Assembly (NCBI GenBank): GCA_032622095.1
Contig: CP136064.1
Span: 137,967,954-138,031,953, forward strand
Length of the DNA stretch: 64,000 bases
Reading direction: 5' to 3'
DNA from: Siphonodentalium dalli
Taxonomy: Eukaryota; Mollusca; Scaphopoda; Gadilida; Siphonodentaliidae
Of the stretch, positions 12,711-25,196 are shown piece by piece. The translations under genes were made by a program, and so were the position numbers. Position 1 is the first letter of the stretch, and each line of letters opens with the position of its first letter. The notes beneath the pieces are model-generated. The model was not told the DNA's origin, searched no databases, and saw only the letters and a program-made list of their open reading frames with translations.

Positions 12711-13187
12711 CAAACCTAGCCCCAATGATGGACGGCGACCTCAACTGTCTTCCACAGAGAGTGGTGGAACATTTTGAAGGTGCTCTGAGAGGGCAGGGAC
12801 TCACGTCCACGAGGAGAATGAAAATTGAGTAGTGGAAGAAGCGAGTTCATCGAGGACGTTGCAGACTTGGAGAATATACTGAAGCGAGCGATCATAATCA
12901 GGGATATAGCCGGCGAGGACATCTACAACAGTGGAAAATACCAGTCCCATGGAGCTGATATAAAGTTCATCGCCACAACGGCCATGCATGGTCTAAAGAC
13001 TTGCACTTCCCACAGTCCAGGGAGGTCCACTTCTACGAAGGCGACGTCTGACAAGCAACCAGAGGAACAACCCAGGACGAGCCGATTGTAGTCTGGCTGC
13101 TGGGGTGCCAAGACAGGTAGCTCCTTGTGGACCAGTTTGTGCTCCAAGACGGCCGCAAAGAGCGACGAGTCGCTCGCAGACGACCTT
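12711..13187 (+). pseudogene. polB: Polinton DNA polymerase B gene, piece 1 (N-terminal region)
   Basis: This is the first of four dispersed pieces of one long Polinton-type gene. Recognisable stretches include 'LPQRVVEHFEGALRGQG', 'LKRAIIIRDIAGEDIYNSGK', 'DLHFPQSREVHFYEGDV' and 'VWLLG...VDQFVLQDG'. I associate these with the N-terminal region, upstream of the palm, of the protein-primed DNA polymerase carried by Polinton/Maverick elements of marine invertebrates. The stretches fall in different frames, with stops at 12830 and near 13050, so the gene is dead. The GC content is clearly higher than the surrounding DNA. The piece ends where the LINE begins and is continued at about 17316. The assignment rests on motif memory. 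Confidence 0.75.
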
Positions 13188-13383
13188 ACATATATATATC
13201 TTTATTTCCTCCAGTAATGAAGAGTTCTGCTACATATGTACAAGTTCACAGACAGTTATACAATGTGTACAGCACAAATAATAAGTCAGCAGATTAACAT
13301 ATTTTACATACAGAAACAGATGATAAACAATTTTAAGCACTCACACAAACAAACATACACATACAGTGCGATATGCAGACAAC

Positions 13384-13401
13384 GGAGAGAGAGAGAGAGA
13401 G

Positions 13402-13441
<40 letters not shown>

Positions 13442-13444
13442 CGC

Positions 13445-13474
<30 letters not shown>
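13384..13474. repeat. (GA)n-(TA)n-(GA)n microsatellite
   Basis: Three adjoining blocks, GA repeats, then TA repeats, then GA repeats with GCGC interruptions, inside the 3' region of the minus-strand LINE. The apparent ORFs on both strands here (up to 151 codons) translate to RERERER/SLSLSLS and are artefacts. Confidence 0.95.
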
Positions 13475-13475
<1 letters not shown>

Positions 13476-13777
13476 GTGTGCCATCGATGGAGATATCAGC
13501 AGGATCAGTCGTACAGGCGCGCATGCAGTCGCACTTGTAGGTATGCATACCACCGGACACACACAGACGATGCGACTGACAAGCATACAGACACAAAGAT
13601 AGCCGCACATTCAGGCACTCATACTCACAATACAGACGTTCAGACATAAATAGAAACAGACTCACTGCATGAGATACAGAGAGTGAATCAGTATGATAGA
13701 CCCATACAGCCGAACATATATACATTATAAGATGCAGATCACGACGCCTTGTCGGATAATATAGCATGCGTATAAGG

Positions 13778-16700
13778 CTATTGGGCATTCACATCGTTCA
13801 ATTCAATTTTATAATAGTACCACAAACTAAGGCTAGCCTTGGTGAAAAAATGTACAGCAAAGTGACTGGAACAGTTTCCAATTTCTATTAATTTTGCCGG
13901 CATGTTTCCCAAGAATATGGCCAGTAGCTGTGAGTTATTCAAGGAATCGAGAGAAATGAATGATTCTATCTGGAATGTGTTAAGGATATCGTACCAGATC
14001 TCGTTCCTGAAGTTAGATATATGTATGTGTGAACAATCAATTATAATATGTTCGATAATGCAATGCTAATCTCTATTGCATAACAGACAGTGGCCGCTAT
14101 CCTTATATGCGGTATGCGCAAGTAATCTTGCGATCATAAGGAATGTAAATTTTTCCTGTGGATATTGGCTACATGAGTGCCAGAGAAGTGATGGGCTGAG
14201 TTTTGTTTGAGTTAGACCAAACTGTGATAAGTCACTGTCTGATTCAATAGATGATCGCCATTCGCATTCATCTTTTGTGTGTATTTCTGCGTTAACGGCA
14301 TTTCTCCAAGACGATGTTGAAACGAAGACACCATGTTGCATAAAATGTTCAAGGTGTGCATACAAGTTATATTTGTATAAAATTACAAGTATATCCGATA
14401 TAAATGACTTTGGATTGGCATATATTCCCGACAGGTGATTATATAAACGCATCCGAAAGACAGTTTTAGCGGTTTTACATGTACTCATTCTGCATGATGT
14501 CAAAAGTAAGCTCAGTTTCCTTTTGTCAATGAAAGATTCAAGTCCACCGCATCCCATGAGACCCTGTGCGATACACGTACGAGTTTGAGGTGGGAATCCC
14601 TGCATTTGTTTGAGACAGAATCTATGGGCCTTTTCTACATGTGCCCGTTCTGATGTGGTCATTCCCCATATGAGTTCGCTACCGTACAAGGCCTTAGGCA
14701 TGACAATGGACTTGTAAATCTTGAAGCAGCTATATGGAGTAATTCCACCAGGATATAAGCCTGCATTAGACAATGAGAAATAGGTACCTTTAAGTTTTGT
14801 ACACACTTTATTTACAAGCATTGAGTTGAAGTTAAATTTTTCAATTGGAATTCCCAAGTGTGAGCCAGAGGAGACTTCTTCAATTTTGCTGTCGCCAAAT
14901 TTCCAGGTTCGCTTTGCTTTGGAGAATTCGTTGACCGTTTCATTGAAGACAATGATGAATGTTTTGGATGAATTATATATATATCTCCACTTCCTGCTGT
15001 ATTGTAGACATATATTATACATTAAAGTGAGACCACGCATTGAACAGGAAAGAAGAACCATGTCGTCAGCCTGTACTGGTGACGAGCAATTTATGCCATT
15101 TAGACGGAGACCGCAGCCGGAACTCTGCATAAATCATGTAGAACAATGGAGAGAGTATAGATCCCTGTCGGGCTCCCTGGAATATATCGAACCAGTTGAA
15201 GAAAGTATCTCTGTATCGTACACAACAGGTTATCCCTGACAGGAGGGCTTTAAATGTGTGCCAAATGTGACCACGTAGGCCTCTTTCGTGTAATTTAAAT
15301 AGGAGGCCGTTTAACCAGACCGAATCAAAGGCTTTAGTTACATCTAGAAAGCATGAAAATAATTTGCTATGTGATTCTTTTGTATACGAGATGCACTACT
15401 GTAAGAGATATGAGGTTGCCATACAACTGACATTACTCTGAAAACCATGTTGCAAAGAATTAACAGCTATCAAGTTTGGCGTGTAAGAGTGCATACGTGT
15501 AAGCAGTAGTTTCTCATATAATTTATATAATGTAGGCATTATTGTGATAGGCCTATAGCTGTTAAATTCGTGTTTTGAATTTTTGCCACCTTTGTAGATG
15601 GAGATCATCACGCCTTTTTTTGCATTTATGGGTACATAAGACAATTCAAACATCTTACTAAAAAGATAACAAAGTTTGCTAATCATCACAGATTGACTAT
15701 ATATAATATGTTCATTGGTTAGTGAGTCATGTCCGGCCGCTTTACCTTTATTGAGTTTTGGGATTATGGCAGACAACTCTGGTTCGCTTGCCGGGTAACA
15801 GAGAACTTTATCGATGTTGCTGTGTGCATCCGATTTATCAATTGAAGACACGAATGCATTCACAGTTTCGAAGTGGTTAGAGTCAAAATTGTCATTATGG
15901 AGAGGCATAAATAGTTCACCATAGTAAGAACCCCATGCATTTGATATATCTTGATTTGAGCGGATTTCTTCCCCATTGTGTTTGAAATATGGCGGTGATA
16001 GTGTATTGCGTTCTCTCCGCTTAGAGTTAAACATGCGATAAAAGGTGTCCTGTTCTATCTCTGCACACTTGTCAATTTCGGCATCACGCTCGCGCATAAA
16101 CTTTTCAGACATTTTGCGATGCTCTCGGCGAAAGTTACGTTTGGCATTTTTATATTGGCGGTATGATTCTGAGTCTTCTCCGCAAGGTCGGCCCTCTGCT
16201 ACCCAGTGTCTGCGAAATTCGCGCATATTGTAGTGTGACATTTTCAATGTCTCATTCCAATACGGCTTGAGATGGCTTCTGAATTTTACCTTGGGCACCG
16301 TGGAGGACGTTGCTGAACTTATAGCAGATACTATAGCATCGTAGTACGAATCCAACGAATGGTTGTCGTGGATATCAAATGTAGGGCAATTTTGTTCTAC
16401 GGCAGAAGCGAACATGTTAATCAGAGAAGGATCTGATGCCATAGCGGACCATTTAAATTTTGTCCTGCTGTCTGTGTATGCATGTTCCGTTATGGACTCC
16501 TCCGTGCATAAAATGATGGGTCGGTGGGTAGATACATCTATACTGTCATCGATCAATATATCTACTAATCGCACCTTGTAACGCATCGCCTTATGAAGAA
16601 GAAAATGGTCAATAACGGAACACGATTCCCGTAATATCGGAGGTACGAACGTTTTGACAGGAGTCGCTTTGAATGAGTCTTCAATGGGCGAGAAAACCCC

Positions 16701-17264
16701 TTTGTCGGAATATAGGTTTGCAAAAAGAACACTTCTAGGATTTGTGCGATAAGAGTTCCCATTGAAGTCACCCATGACGACCACTGTTCCAAGTGAATTA
16801 TAGTAGTCAAAAATGGCAGCGACTTTCTGCATATAATAAGAAAATAGTTCATCGGAATGGTTACTTGATGGGAGGTAGATTTGGAATATATAATAAAAAG
16901 TGTGTTTATTAACACAGAGTTGGATTCCGATTATTCTATCATCTGAAGTATCTATGATGGAGACATTTTGATCCCATTTTTTGTGCCACATGATTGAGAC
17001 TCTCGCTTTTGGCCGTCCTCGTTTATCTTGGGGAATCGGCGTTGAGTCACACACAGTGTATGACTTATAATGTGAAGATAAATAGTTGATGAATGTTGCA
17101 TTAGATGCCCTTAGCCAATGTTCAGATAATCCGCAGATATCGACCACCTGGCTTTCTAGTTTTGTTGATAGATAAGAGGAGGATGAATATATGCCTGTGG
17201 CATTCCACGACATAAATGTAAGCATGATTGTACATATAAAGCAATACATATAGTGGAATGACAT
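13778..17264 (-). pseudogene. LINE ORF2-like polyprotein: endonuclease + reverse transcriptase, three lesions
   Basis: The N-terminal part is an APE-type endonuclease with SWNATGI, GLSEHWL, VVMGDFNG, SVIDHFLL and a catalytic STHRPIIL. The reverse transcriptase follows: GKAAGHDSLTNEH, YRPITIMPTLYKL, 'FLDVTKAFDSVW' (motif A), 'FQGARQGSILSPLFY' (motif B) and 'VQADDMVLLS' (motif C, with Q where Y is common). The C-terminus has a zinc-knuckle pattern (CLLC...IEHIIIDC). The frame is interrupted only three times: a UAG at 15396-15398 read straight through into the motif A frame, a frameshift at about 15131-15145, and a UAG at 14066-14068 inside the zinc knuckle. After this last stop the same frame stays open to a stop at 13778-13780. 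The total is about 1,160 codons. This is a recently dead, nearly full-length copy. The clade (Jockey/CR1 superclade) is tentative. Confidence 0.88.
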
Positions 17265-17310
17265 TTCTGAACAGTTATATCAATTACAGATCTAACTGTG
17301 TATTCTGGAA

Positions 17311-17700
17311 GCTACTTAGTCCCAGATCGAACGAATGCTACCCGAACAGCTTCCAAGGCCACGGAGAGGCCAAGCCATATTTTGACAGATTCGGGCACCC
17401 CACGAACCGCATGACCCGGGTCGAAAACAACGGCCCATCCCCCAAGAAATCGGCACCGGTTTCGCCGAGGAATGGGAGTTCGCCCCTACTGCCATCCCGT
17501 CATCCCCGCCTAGTTCGGAAAGCATTTCGCAGAGCAGGGCTGGGCCCCCACACCCCTGCTCGCATACTGGTTGAGTCGGGTCTCCTGGAGAGTCGGGGTG
17601 TCCGCGAGGCCATCACCACATTTGAGAAACAAAAACCGAGGTCTGGCTCTCTGAAGATAGTGATCAAAGTTGCAGCATCATAGTAGTTCGGTCGCCAAAA
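17311..17700 (+). pseudogene. polB: Polinton DNA polymerase B gene, piece 2
   Basis: This is the continuation of the gene begun at 12711. Recognisable stretches are 'CYPNSFQGHGEAKPYFDRFG' and 'TNRMTRV' in one frame, then 'ARILVESGLLESRGVREAI', then 'EVWLSEDSDQSCSII' in another frame up to about 17690. The CYPxSF block is in the position expected for the palm motif A (DxxxxYPxS) of B-family polymerases. Two or more frameshifts and a stop at 17681-17683 disrupt it. GC content is high compared with its neighbours. It is bounded by the LINE on the left and by the foldback element on the right. Confidence 0.75.
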
Positions 17701-17847
17701 GACCCGGAATTCACGAATGATTGTTTTCGCGTATAAAGTTTTTTTCTCTGCGGATTTTGTAAATTCAGGTATCCGACATCAAGATTTTATCGGCTGGCCA
17801 TCTGTCAGCCTTGAGCAATTTTGTTTATAGCGCCCTAAAAAGTATAC

Positions 17848-17862
17848 CCCCCCCCCCCCCCC
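17848..17862 (+). repeat. poly(C) tract
   Basis: An uninterrupted run of about 15 cytosines in the left arm of foldback A. The mirror position in the right arm (about 21560-21570) has only a short interrupted G run, so the tract expanded after the arms formed. Confidence 0.9.
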
Positions 17863-18789
17863 AGATTTCCCCAGACGTAAAACCAGTTACTTGAAATTTG
17901 TTGCAAATTCACGTGACTAATCTAGTAAAATGTATATATTTTCATGAAGCTAAGACATAATGACACTATTTTGGGCCAAAATTGAAACTCACCATCCAAG
18001 ATGGCTACCAAAATGGCCGCCGGAAGTTGAAAATATGACATTTTTTTCTCAAATATCTTCTAGATCAGTTCATGCTGTTTGGAACTAGTTGAGTAATATG
18101 ACTTTATTTTGTATTTTGTATATTAACTGATCATTGGAGCAATTAAATATGCAATTATTGGGGTCCTATCCGCTTGTGATCCCTCAAATATTCGATTTTA
18201 CAGAATGCGGTATAAAATTTTACAAAAAATCAACTCACTGGAACCAAAATTCTTACTTTGGCTCAAAATGGCTGCCAAAATGGCCCCCAAAATATGGAAA
18301 ATGATAAATATTGCCCTAGGGTGTCCTGCAATCGCTTACAAGTTGTAGTTGATGTACAAAATTAGCTATTATGCCTTCTATACATTGAATACTAACATGT
18401 CTGCTGCACCATGGTTAATTGTTACTGTTGCCACCACTGACATCACCAAATATATTGGACTTTTCTCTCAAAAACTTGACATAAATATCGGAAAAATTTA
18501 ACTTTTCAGGTTTGGACCATTTTGTCTTGTAATATGTAACTATCTTTGGATTGAAAGGTGTTTATTGTATTGGTTTATCTTAAATGTGTCACACTATGGT
18601 GTTTATAGACCAAATTGCTCAAGATGGCTTCCAAAATGGCAACCAAATTGGTAAAAGTTATCTTTTTTACATATATCATTATAACATTATATATATAACA
18701 TTATTCTCTGCGTTTGAGACGGAACTGAACTGAAACATAATATATGGCTCTTCTGGTCCATTACGATAAGCCAATATCAACTGGATACA

Positions 18790-20380
18790 GGATGGATAAC
18801 AAGATGGTATACAGGGAGTTACTTTATGATCACAGGTGAGGTGAATAAGTATACATGGAGTTAGTGTATGTCACGAATGATGTGAATATGTATACAATGA
18901 GTGACTATATGGTTATGCTTGTGTTGTCCATAGTGATATTTATAGGTATACTGGGAGAGGTCGTGGTCAGGTGTGGGGTGTATCGGTATGCATGGAGTCA
19001 CTGTATGGTGTATGGTTGTGTCTATCCCGTACGGGTGCACCGGTGTGCCTGTATGGACATTGATGTGTTGTATGGATATAGCTACATGTTCATCTCTGTA
19101 TTGATTATGTATATATGGAGTGACTGTAAGGGCATGGGTGGGATGTACATGTGTTTTCTGTATGATCATGGATGGGGTGTGTGGATAAATAGTGAGTAAT
19201 TTTATGGTTACGGTAATGTGTGTGGTATACACGGAATGACTGTACTGTCATGATTGAAGTCTATATGCATACCTGGAGTAAGCTGGTGGACATTATCGTG
19301 TGGGTATATAGGAAGTGTCCTTGTAGTAACGGATGGGATGTATATGTATATATATCGTGGATGTATTATCATTGGTGGGTGTGTAGGGATTAGCTGTATG
19401 ATCATGGATGGCGTGTATGGTTATATAGTGCGTTGCTGAATTGTCATGTGTTAGGTGTATATGCAAGTATGGATGGTATGAGTGGTCGTGTGTGCGGGTT
19501 TTTGTATATCTGGAAGGACTGAATTGCCAGTGGTGAGGAGCATATGTATACCTGGAGTGACTCTATGGTCTAGGATGAGCTTCATATGTATATATCGAGT
19601 GGTTATATGACTGTGTGTGGAATATGTATACATGTAGTGACTGTATGGTCAATGGTGAGATGAGTAGGTATACAAGGAGTGACTGTATGTCATCAATGTA
19701 ATGAATATCTATGCAGGAAGTGACTAAATGGTCATGTGTCAGGTGTGTGAGTATACCTGGTGTTCCTGCTTGGCGACTCGTGGCAGTATGGTCATGTGTA
19801 GGTTATGCGGATATACAATCGTGTTGCTATATGGTCATGGACGAGGTGTATGTGTATATAGCGAGTGGCTATATGGCCATGGATGATGTGCATATGCTCA
19901 CATGGAGTGACTATACTGACATGGCTGGGGTGTATTAGTATATCTTAAGTGGCTGTTCGGCTATGGTGTGACAAATAAGGATACAGTGAGTGATATGGCC
20001 AATGGTGAGGTGAATATGTATACCATACACATTACCCCTAACCATAAAATCACTCACTATTTATCCACACACCCCATTCGTGAGCATACAGAAACACATG
20101 TACATCCCACGCACGACCTTACAGTCACTCCATATATACATAATCAATGCATAGATGACCATGTAGCTACATCCATACACCACATCAATGTCCATACAGG
20201 CACACAAGGTGCACCCGTACAGGATACACCATACACCATACAGTCACTCAATTCATACCGATTCACCCCACACATGCTCATTGTATACATATTCACATCA
20301 TTCATGACATACATTAACTCCATGTATACCTATCCACTTCACAACTTGGCAACCATCCTGTATCCAGTTGATATTGGTTT
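18790..20380. repeat. Mirrored minisatellite inside foldback A
   Basis: Diverged units of about 40-60 bp around the core GTATACATGGAGTGACTGTATGG fill the interior. From 18840 to 19232 they run in one direction. From 20024 to 20350 the same stretch recurs reverse-complemented (for example TGTGGATAAATAGTGAGTAA near 19180 against TCACTCACTATTTATCCACA near 20052). The centre 19233-20019 holds further forward-type units. ORFs up to 139 codons here are translations of the repeat. Confidence 0.8.
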
Positions 20381-21689
20381 ATCATAATGGACCAGAAGAG
20401 CCACATATTATGGTTCATCTCAGTTCCGTCTCAAAGTTCTGCCCATTTCCTTTCAATAATATGGTCAGAATCACAAAAGAGGTTCTCCGCAAATTTCCAT
20501 ACTTTAAAATGAATTTGTCATGCCCCATTCTTAACTGGGACAACCATAATAGAACATTTAGTTGTCAGTTAATTAACTAACACGTATAATAACCAAGTGA
20601 GTCACAATTTGCTACATTTTCGGATAACGCAGAGAATAATGTTATATATATAATGTTATAATGATATATGTAAAAAAAATAACTTTTACCAATTTGGTTG
20701 CCATTTTGGAAGCCATCTTGAGCAATTTGGTCTATAAACACCGTAGTGTGACACATTTAAGATAGACCAATACAATAAACACCTTTCAATCTAAAGATAG
20801 TTACATATTACTAGAAAAAATTATCCAAACCTGAAAAGTTAATTTTTGCCGATATTTATGTCAAGTTTTTGAGAGAAAAGTCCAATATTTTTGGTGATGT
20901 CAGTGGTGATAACAGTAACAATTAACCATGGTGAAGCAGACATGTTAGTATTCAATGTATAGAAGGCATAATAGCCAATTTTGTACATCAACCACAACTT
21001 GTAAGCGATTGCAGGACACCCCAGGGCAATATTTACCATTTTCCATATTTTGGCGGCCTTTTTGGCAGCCATTTTGAGCCAAAGTAAGAATTTTGGTTCC
21101 AGTGAGTTGGAATATTCATAGGTAATGGTATGCCTCACTTATTTGCAACCTTCTGTTCATGTCTTGTTGAAATATGACTAGAATCCCAGTTGTGATTTTT
21201 TGGTGAAATTTTATAACGCGTTCTGTAAAATCGAATATTTGAGGGATTACAAGGGGATAGGACCCCAATAATGGCATATATAATTGCTCCAATGATCAGT
21301 TAATATAAAAAATACAAAATAACGTCATATTACTCAACCAGTTCCAAACATCATGAACTGATCTAGAAGATATTTGTGAAAAAATGTCATATTTTCAACT
21401 TCCGGCGGCCATTATGGTGGCCATCTTGGATGGTAAGTTTCAATTTTGGGCCAAAATAGTGTCATAATACCTTAGCTTCATGAAAAAATATATATTTTAA
21501 TAGATTAGTCATGTGAGTTTGCAATAAATTCCAAGTAACTGGTTTTACGTCTGTAAAAAAAATTGGGGTGGGGTATACTTTTTAGGGCACTATAACAAAA
21601 ATTGCTCAAGGCTGACAGATGGCCAGCCGATAAAATGCGCAGAGAAAAAAACTTTATACTCCAAAACACGCATCCGTGGCCTGGCGGCC

Positions 21690-22656
21690 GGACTATAGGC
21701 AAGTTCACACAGGACAGCAAGGCCGACGGCAAAAAACTAACACGGATGCCTGTGGTCGACTAGGGAGAGCTTGACTTCTTGATAAGTGACACCCGCAAAA
21801 GCGGCACTCTGGTTAGCGCACCCCAACGGTGTCCACTGGGCCACATTCGCACATACTACGATGGCCCGAAGCCCCAGTACACCCACTTGAGGGCCTCAAT
21901 ACTGGCCTATGCCCACATCAACATCATCGCTATGCTGGCAAGATTTGAACCCGATGAGGCTGTCCTGGTGGCCACTGATAGCATTTACGTCCAGAAGACC
22001 GCATTGCAGAAGCTTGACGGTGTCAAGGCGTACGTCGCCCCCAACTCTCCATCTGGAATGGGTTGCCATTCATCCCGGAGGTGGGCCCGGCTCAGTGGCG
22101 TGACAAAGGGGAGCAGTTGTACATGCCACAGGAACACGCCGCGTACTTCTTCAAGCCAGAATACTGTAGCCAAGCAAACCGATGGCCGAATCAACGGCGC
22201 CCAGCTACAATGACGAACTGATCCGGCACCGGCTGAGCTACCTCAATGGCGGAGGGGGAGTGGCAAGACCACAAGAGCGATCGAGCTCTTCCGGGTAAGA
22301 GACCCTCTCGTGTTTACCCCGACCCATCGCCTCGCCAAAGAAATTCGGGCCCGTGGGTCAAAGCTCAGACCTACCTCAGTTTCTTCCGATGGAGTGGTCA
22401 GAATGACTGGACGCCCGATCGCATGGGGCAGACGTTCATCCCGCGCGTCATCATCTGGGACGAGGTCTGCACTGTGCCACGGCCTATCCTGGAGATGTTC
22501 TTTGACTGGCTTGACCAACACGGTGTCCATGTGATTTGCTGCGGGGATCAAGGACAGCCGCCACCGATAGCAGATGAAATGCCTCACCAATGGCTGCAAA
22601 AAGGCAGACTACTACGAAGAGGTTGGCGCCGACTACAGAGCAAAAGATGAAGCCCT
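21690..22656 (+). pseudogene. polB: Polinton DNA polymerase B (C-terminal palm) joined to SF1 helicase, piece 3
   Basis: One frame opens with 'GKFTQDSKADGKKLTRMPVV'. It continues, after a frame change, with 'SGTLVSAPQRCPLGHI', 'YTHLRASILAYAHINIIAML' and 'VLVATDSIYVQK'. The ATDS word corresponds to the DTDS metal-binding motif C of B-family polymerases. Further frames give a Walker A 'GSGKTTRAIELF' (about 22255-22290), 'PLVFTPTHRLAKEI', a Walker B-like 'RVIIWDEV' and 'ICCGDQGQPPPIADE' (motif III), which are superfamily 1 helicase motifs. The polymerase and helicase parts appear to belong to one long gene. Several frameshifts are present. The piece ends in an L1 insertion at 22656. Confidence 0.85.
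22647..22656 (+). repeat. Target-site duplication of the L1-like LINE (left copy)
   Basis: ATGAAGCCCT here and at 25197-25206 flanks the LINE on both sides. The Polinton helicase reading resumes directly after the right copy, so this is the insertion site. Confidence 0.85.
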
Positions 22657-25196
22657 TCGAAATTATCTAATATTAGAGTTCCTGCCATTACTCCAACCCA
22701 ATCCCGCTCAATTGAAGGCGAAATTAATTTACCTGAATTGACTGAAGGATTGAAAAAAATGAAGAACGGAAAGTCACCCGGTCTTGATGGGTACACAAAA
22801 TCTTCTGGAACGATATAAGTATATTTGTCCTTAATGCACTTAATCATGCACTCATAATGGGGGAACTTTCCAACACACAAAAACAGGGCATTATCACTTT
22901 AATATCCAAAGGGGACAAACCAAGGATGTACCTTAAAAACTGGCGTCCAATATCTCTGGTAAATATATCGTATAAATTGGCATCTTCGTGTATCGCTAAC
23001 CGGATAAACTCAGTTCTACCTACCATAATTAAAGAAGATCAAACCGGTTTTCTATCAGGGAGATTCATCGGAGACAACACACGTTTAATATATGACATCT
23101 TACTCGAGACTGACGTACAAAATATACCCGGCATGTTGCTATTGATAGACTTTGAGAAGGCATTCGACACTGTTTCGTGGTCATTTATTGACGATTACTT
23201 ATTGAAATTTAACTTCGGAGAATCCATTAGAAGGTGGCTAAAAACTTTTTCATACAGACATTCAATCGGCGGTACTCGTTAACGGTACAATTTCTCCTTT
23301 TTTCCAGCCATCGAGAGGCTGTAGACAAGGAGACCCTGTATCCCCATATATTTTTCTCCTCTGTGCAGAAATACTTGCAATTATGGTGAGGGAAAATAAA
23401 AAGATAAAAGGCATCACTCTCGGCAGTACAGAACATAAAATTAATCAGTACGCTGACGACACTACGCTCATCTTGGACGGCAACGAAGGATCTCTTAAAG
23501 AAAGCTTGAATGTTCTCGACACATTCGCAAATATGTCAGGATTGAAAGCCAACCTGGAAAAATGTCAGATTATTTGGTTAGGCGCAAGCAAAGCGAATCA
23601 CGGTGCACCCATTGTAAATTGCGATATTCGTGTAACAAAACAATTCAAATTGTTGGGAATAACATACAGCACAGATTTGTCGCAACTGAATAACCTCAAT
23701 TTTGAAAACAAACTTATCGAACTGAAAACAGGAATTGAAAAATGGAAACACAGGTCCTTGACTCCACTAGGTCGCATTGTAATCATCAAATCTGTCATAA
23801 TTCCTAAATTAGTCCATCTATTTCAATCTTTACCAAACCCCGCCCAAAATTTTATTGACGAACTAACTACCATGTTATTCAGGTTCATCTGGAACGGCAA
23901 ACGAGACCGAATTAAACGTTCACAAATGTGTAAAGATTACCAATAAGGCGGCCTAAAGATGACAAAAATTAAAGAATTTATCGAAGCCCTAAAAATAACC
24001 TGGCTCAGGAGATTAATCACAAAATGCGCCAAGTGGATAAGTATTGCACCCAACATATTATCTGATCCACTATTCCTCACATACGGTCCAAAATACATCG
24101 AATCGATCAAGGGTACATTCATAAACCCATTTTGGCGTGACGTCATAACGGCTTGAACAAATTTACTCAAAAAGCTGCCCAGTAAATACTCATACCTAAA
24201 CTCAAATACTATATGGAATAACGATAATATTAAAGTAAACCAGCATTCAATTGATATACAGGAATGGAAGCAAAAAGGGGTGATATTTGTTAATGATCTT
24301 ATTTCAGACAACAACGAACTCCCAACTGTAGCTATGATGAAAACAATTTATGATATATCGACAAATTTCATTACAATCCATAGTATCAACAAACAGTTGA
24401 TCAAGCTGTCACAAATGCTCGACCAAACGCTATAAAAAAACCAAGCCCCCTGATTCGAGGGCAGTTGTCGTTGCTTCTAAAAAGTATTCGGGGCTGCAAG
24501 GATTTTTATGACATTCTCATATCTGATAAAACGACAAAACCTTCCTCAATACATAAATGGGGATTAGAACTTGGATATACCAATATTCAAGTACCATGGA
24601 CACATATATTCACTGTTCCGTTTAAATCACTTTCTGACACCAGGTTGCGATGGTTCCAGTTCCGTATAAATACCTGAATTTTAGCGACAAAACAATTACT
24701 CCGGAAGATGAAAATTACTAACGATAGTGACTGTAATAGATGTCAAATGATAGAATCAATATCCCATATCTTCTTTGACTGTCCTATTGTATCACGCTTC
24801 TTAAAAACAGTCCAACACTGGATGAACACCAACATACCAGATATTCAACTTACAAAATGTAACATATTATTCGGCGTTTCGTCGGAAAAGAACGCCAATA
24901 TATGTGTATATGTGTACAAAGACCGAAATGTTACTATATATGATTTTGACAATCGAAGATATTTGTTTTTCTTTTTGTATATTATGTTATTTAAAAATAC
25001 TGATCGATATACTGTATGGTGTGCAAGGAGAGTGAATGGTGAGTGTACAAGAACCCCCACCGCCCCACCTGTGGTGTCACTATATTATTAATATTATGTG
25101 TTTGATTGCATAAATATTTGTATGACATCATTGTATATAGTGTAAATAACTTCTATAAATAAAAATATAAAAACAAAAAAATTAACAAACAAAAAT
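22657..25196 (+). mobile_element. 5'-truncated L1/Tx1-like non-LTR retrotransposon
   Basis: The segment begins inside the reverse transcriptase (endonuclease missing) and ends in an A-rich tail (AAATAAAAATATAAAAACAA and further A runs to 25196). It is bracketed by a 10-bp duplication of the Polinton helicase gene. These are the hallmarks of target-primed reverse transcription with 5' truncation. Orientation is the same as the host polB-helicase gene. Confidence 0.9.
22664..25010 (+). pseudogene. L1/Tx1-like reverse transcriptase ORF, truncated and frameshifted
   Basis: Motifs in order: MKNGKSPGLDG (RT entry), 'QKQGIITLISKGDKP', 'LKNWRPISLVNISYKLASS', 'EDQTGFLSGRFIGDNTRLIY', 'LLIDFEKAFDTVSW' (motif A), 'GCRQGDPVSPYIFLLCAEIL' (motif B), 'QYADDTTLI' (motif C, near 23447-23473), and a C-terminal CxxC...H...C pattern ('CNRCQMIESISHIFFDC') near 24730. 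Frameshifts occur near 22798 and 23275. Stops occur at 23944-23946, 24154, 24433 and 24675. The NWRPISL, GRxIxDN and RGCRQGDPxSP words are typical of the L1/Tx1 clade. The endonuclease and the first part of the RT are absent. Confidence 0.9.

Larger units (their letters stand above)
13188..17310 (-). mobile_element. APE-type non-LTR retrotransposon, inserted in Polinton polB
   Basis: A minus-strand LINE of about 4.1 kb. It has a short 5' leader (17265 to about 17310), one long ORF (17264 down to 13778) and a 3' region of about 590 bp. The 3' region includes a (GA)n/(TA)n microsatellite at 13384-13474 and ends near a TA-rich tract at 13188-13200. It lies between pieces 1 and 2 of the Polinton polymerase gene. 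About 60-80 codons of that gene seem to be missing across the junction, so insertion was probably accompanied by a deletion. No target-site duplication was found. Confidence 0.75.
17701..21689. mobile_element. Large foldback element A, inserted in Polinton polB
   Basis: Two inverted arms of about 1.5-1.6 kb (about 17701-19232 and 20020-21689) surround a ~0.8-kb centre. The arms match closely; for example GTATAAAGTTTTTTTCTCTG at 17731 is mirrored at 21640-21659, and ATCGGCTGGCCATCTGTCAG is mirrored near 21613-21632. The outermost ~25 bp (CACGAATG... versus CACGGATG...) are similar but diverged. The right arm carries an extra ~185 bp (about 20445-20630). Both arms contain CCAAGATGGC/CAAAATGGC words and extend inward into a mirrored minisatellite. 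No transposase is present. The element splits pieces 2 and 3 of the Polinton polymerase. No target-site duplication was seen. Confidence 0.85.

Noticed and set aside
13236-13788. ORFs up to 151 codons on both strands
   Set aside because: They run through a (GA)n/(TA)n microsatellite and translate to RERERE or SLSLSL runs in the 3' region of a LINE.
18855-20387. ORFs of 114-139 codons resembling membrane or His-rich proteins
   Set aside because: They are translations of the mirrored minisatellite in foldback A and appear on both strands.
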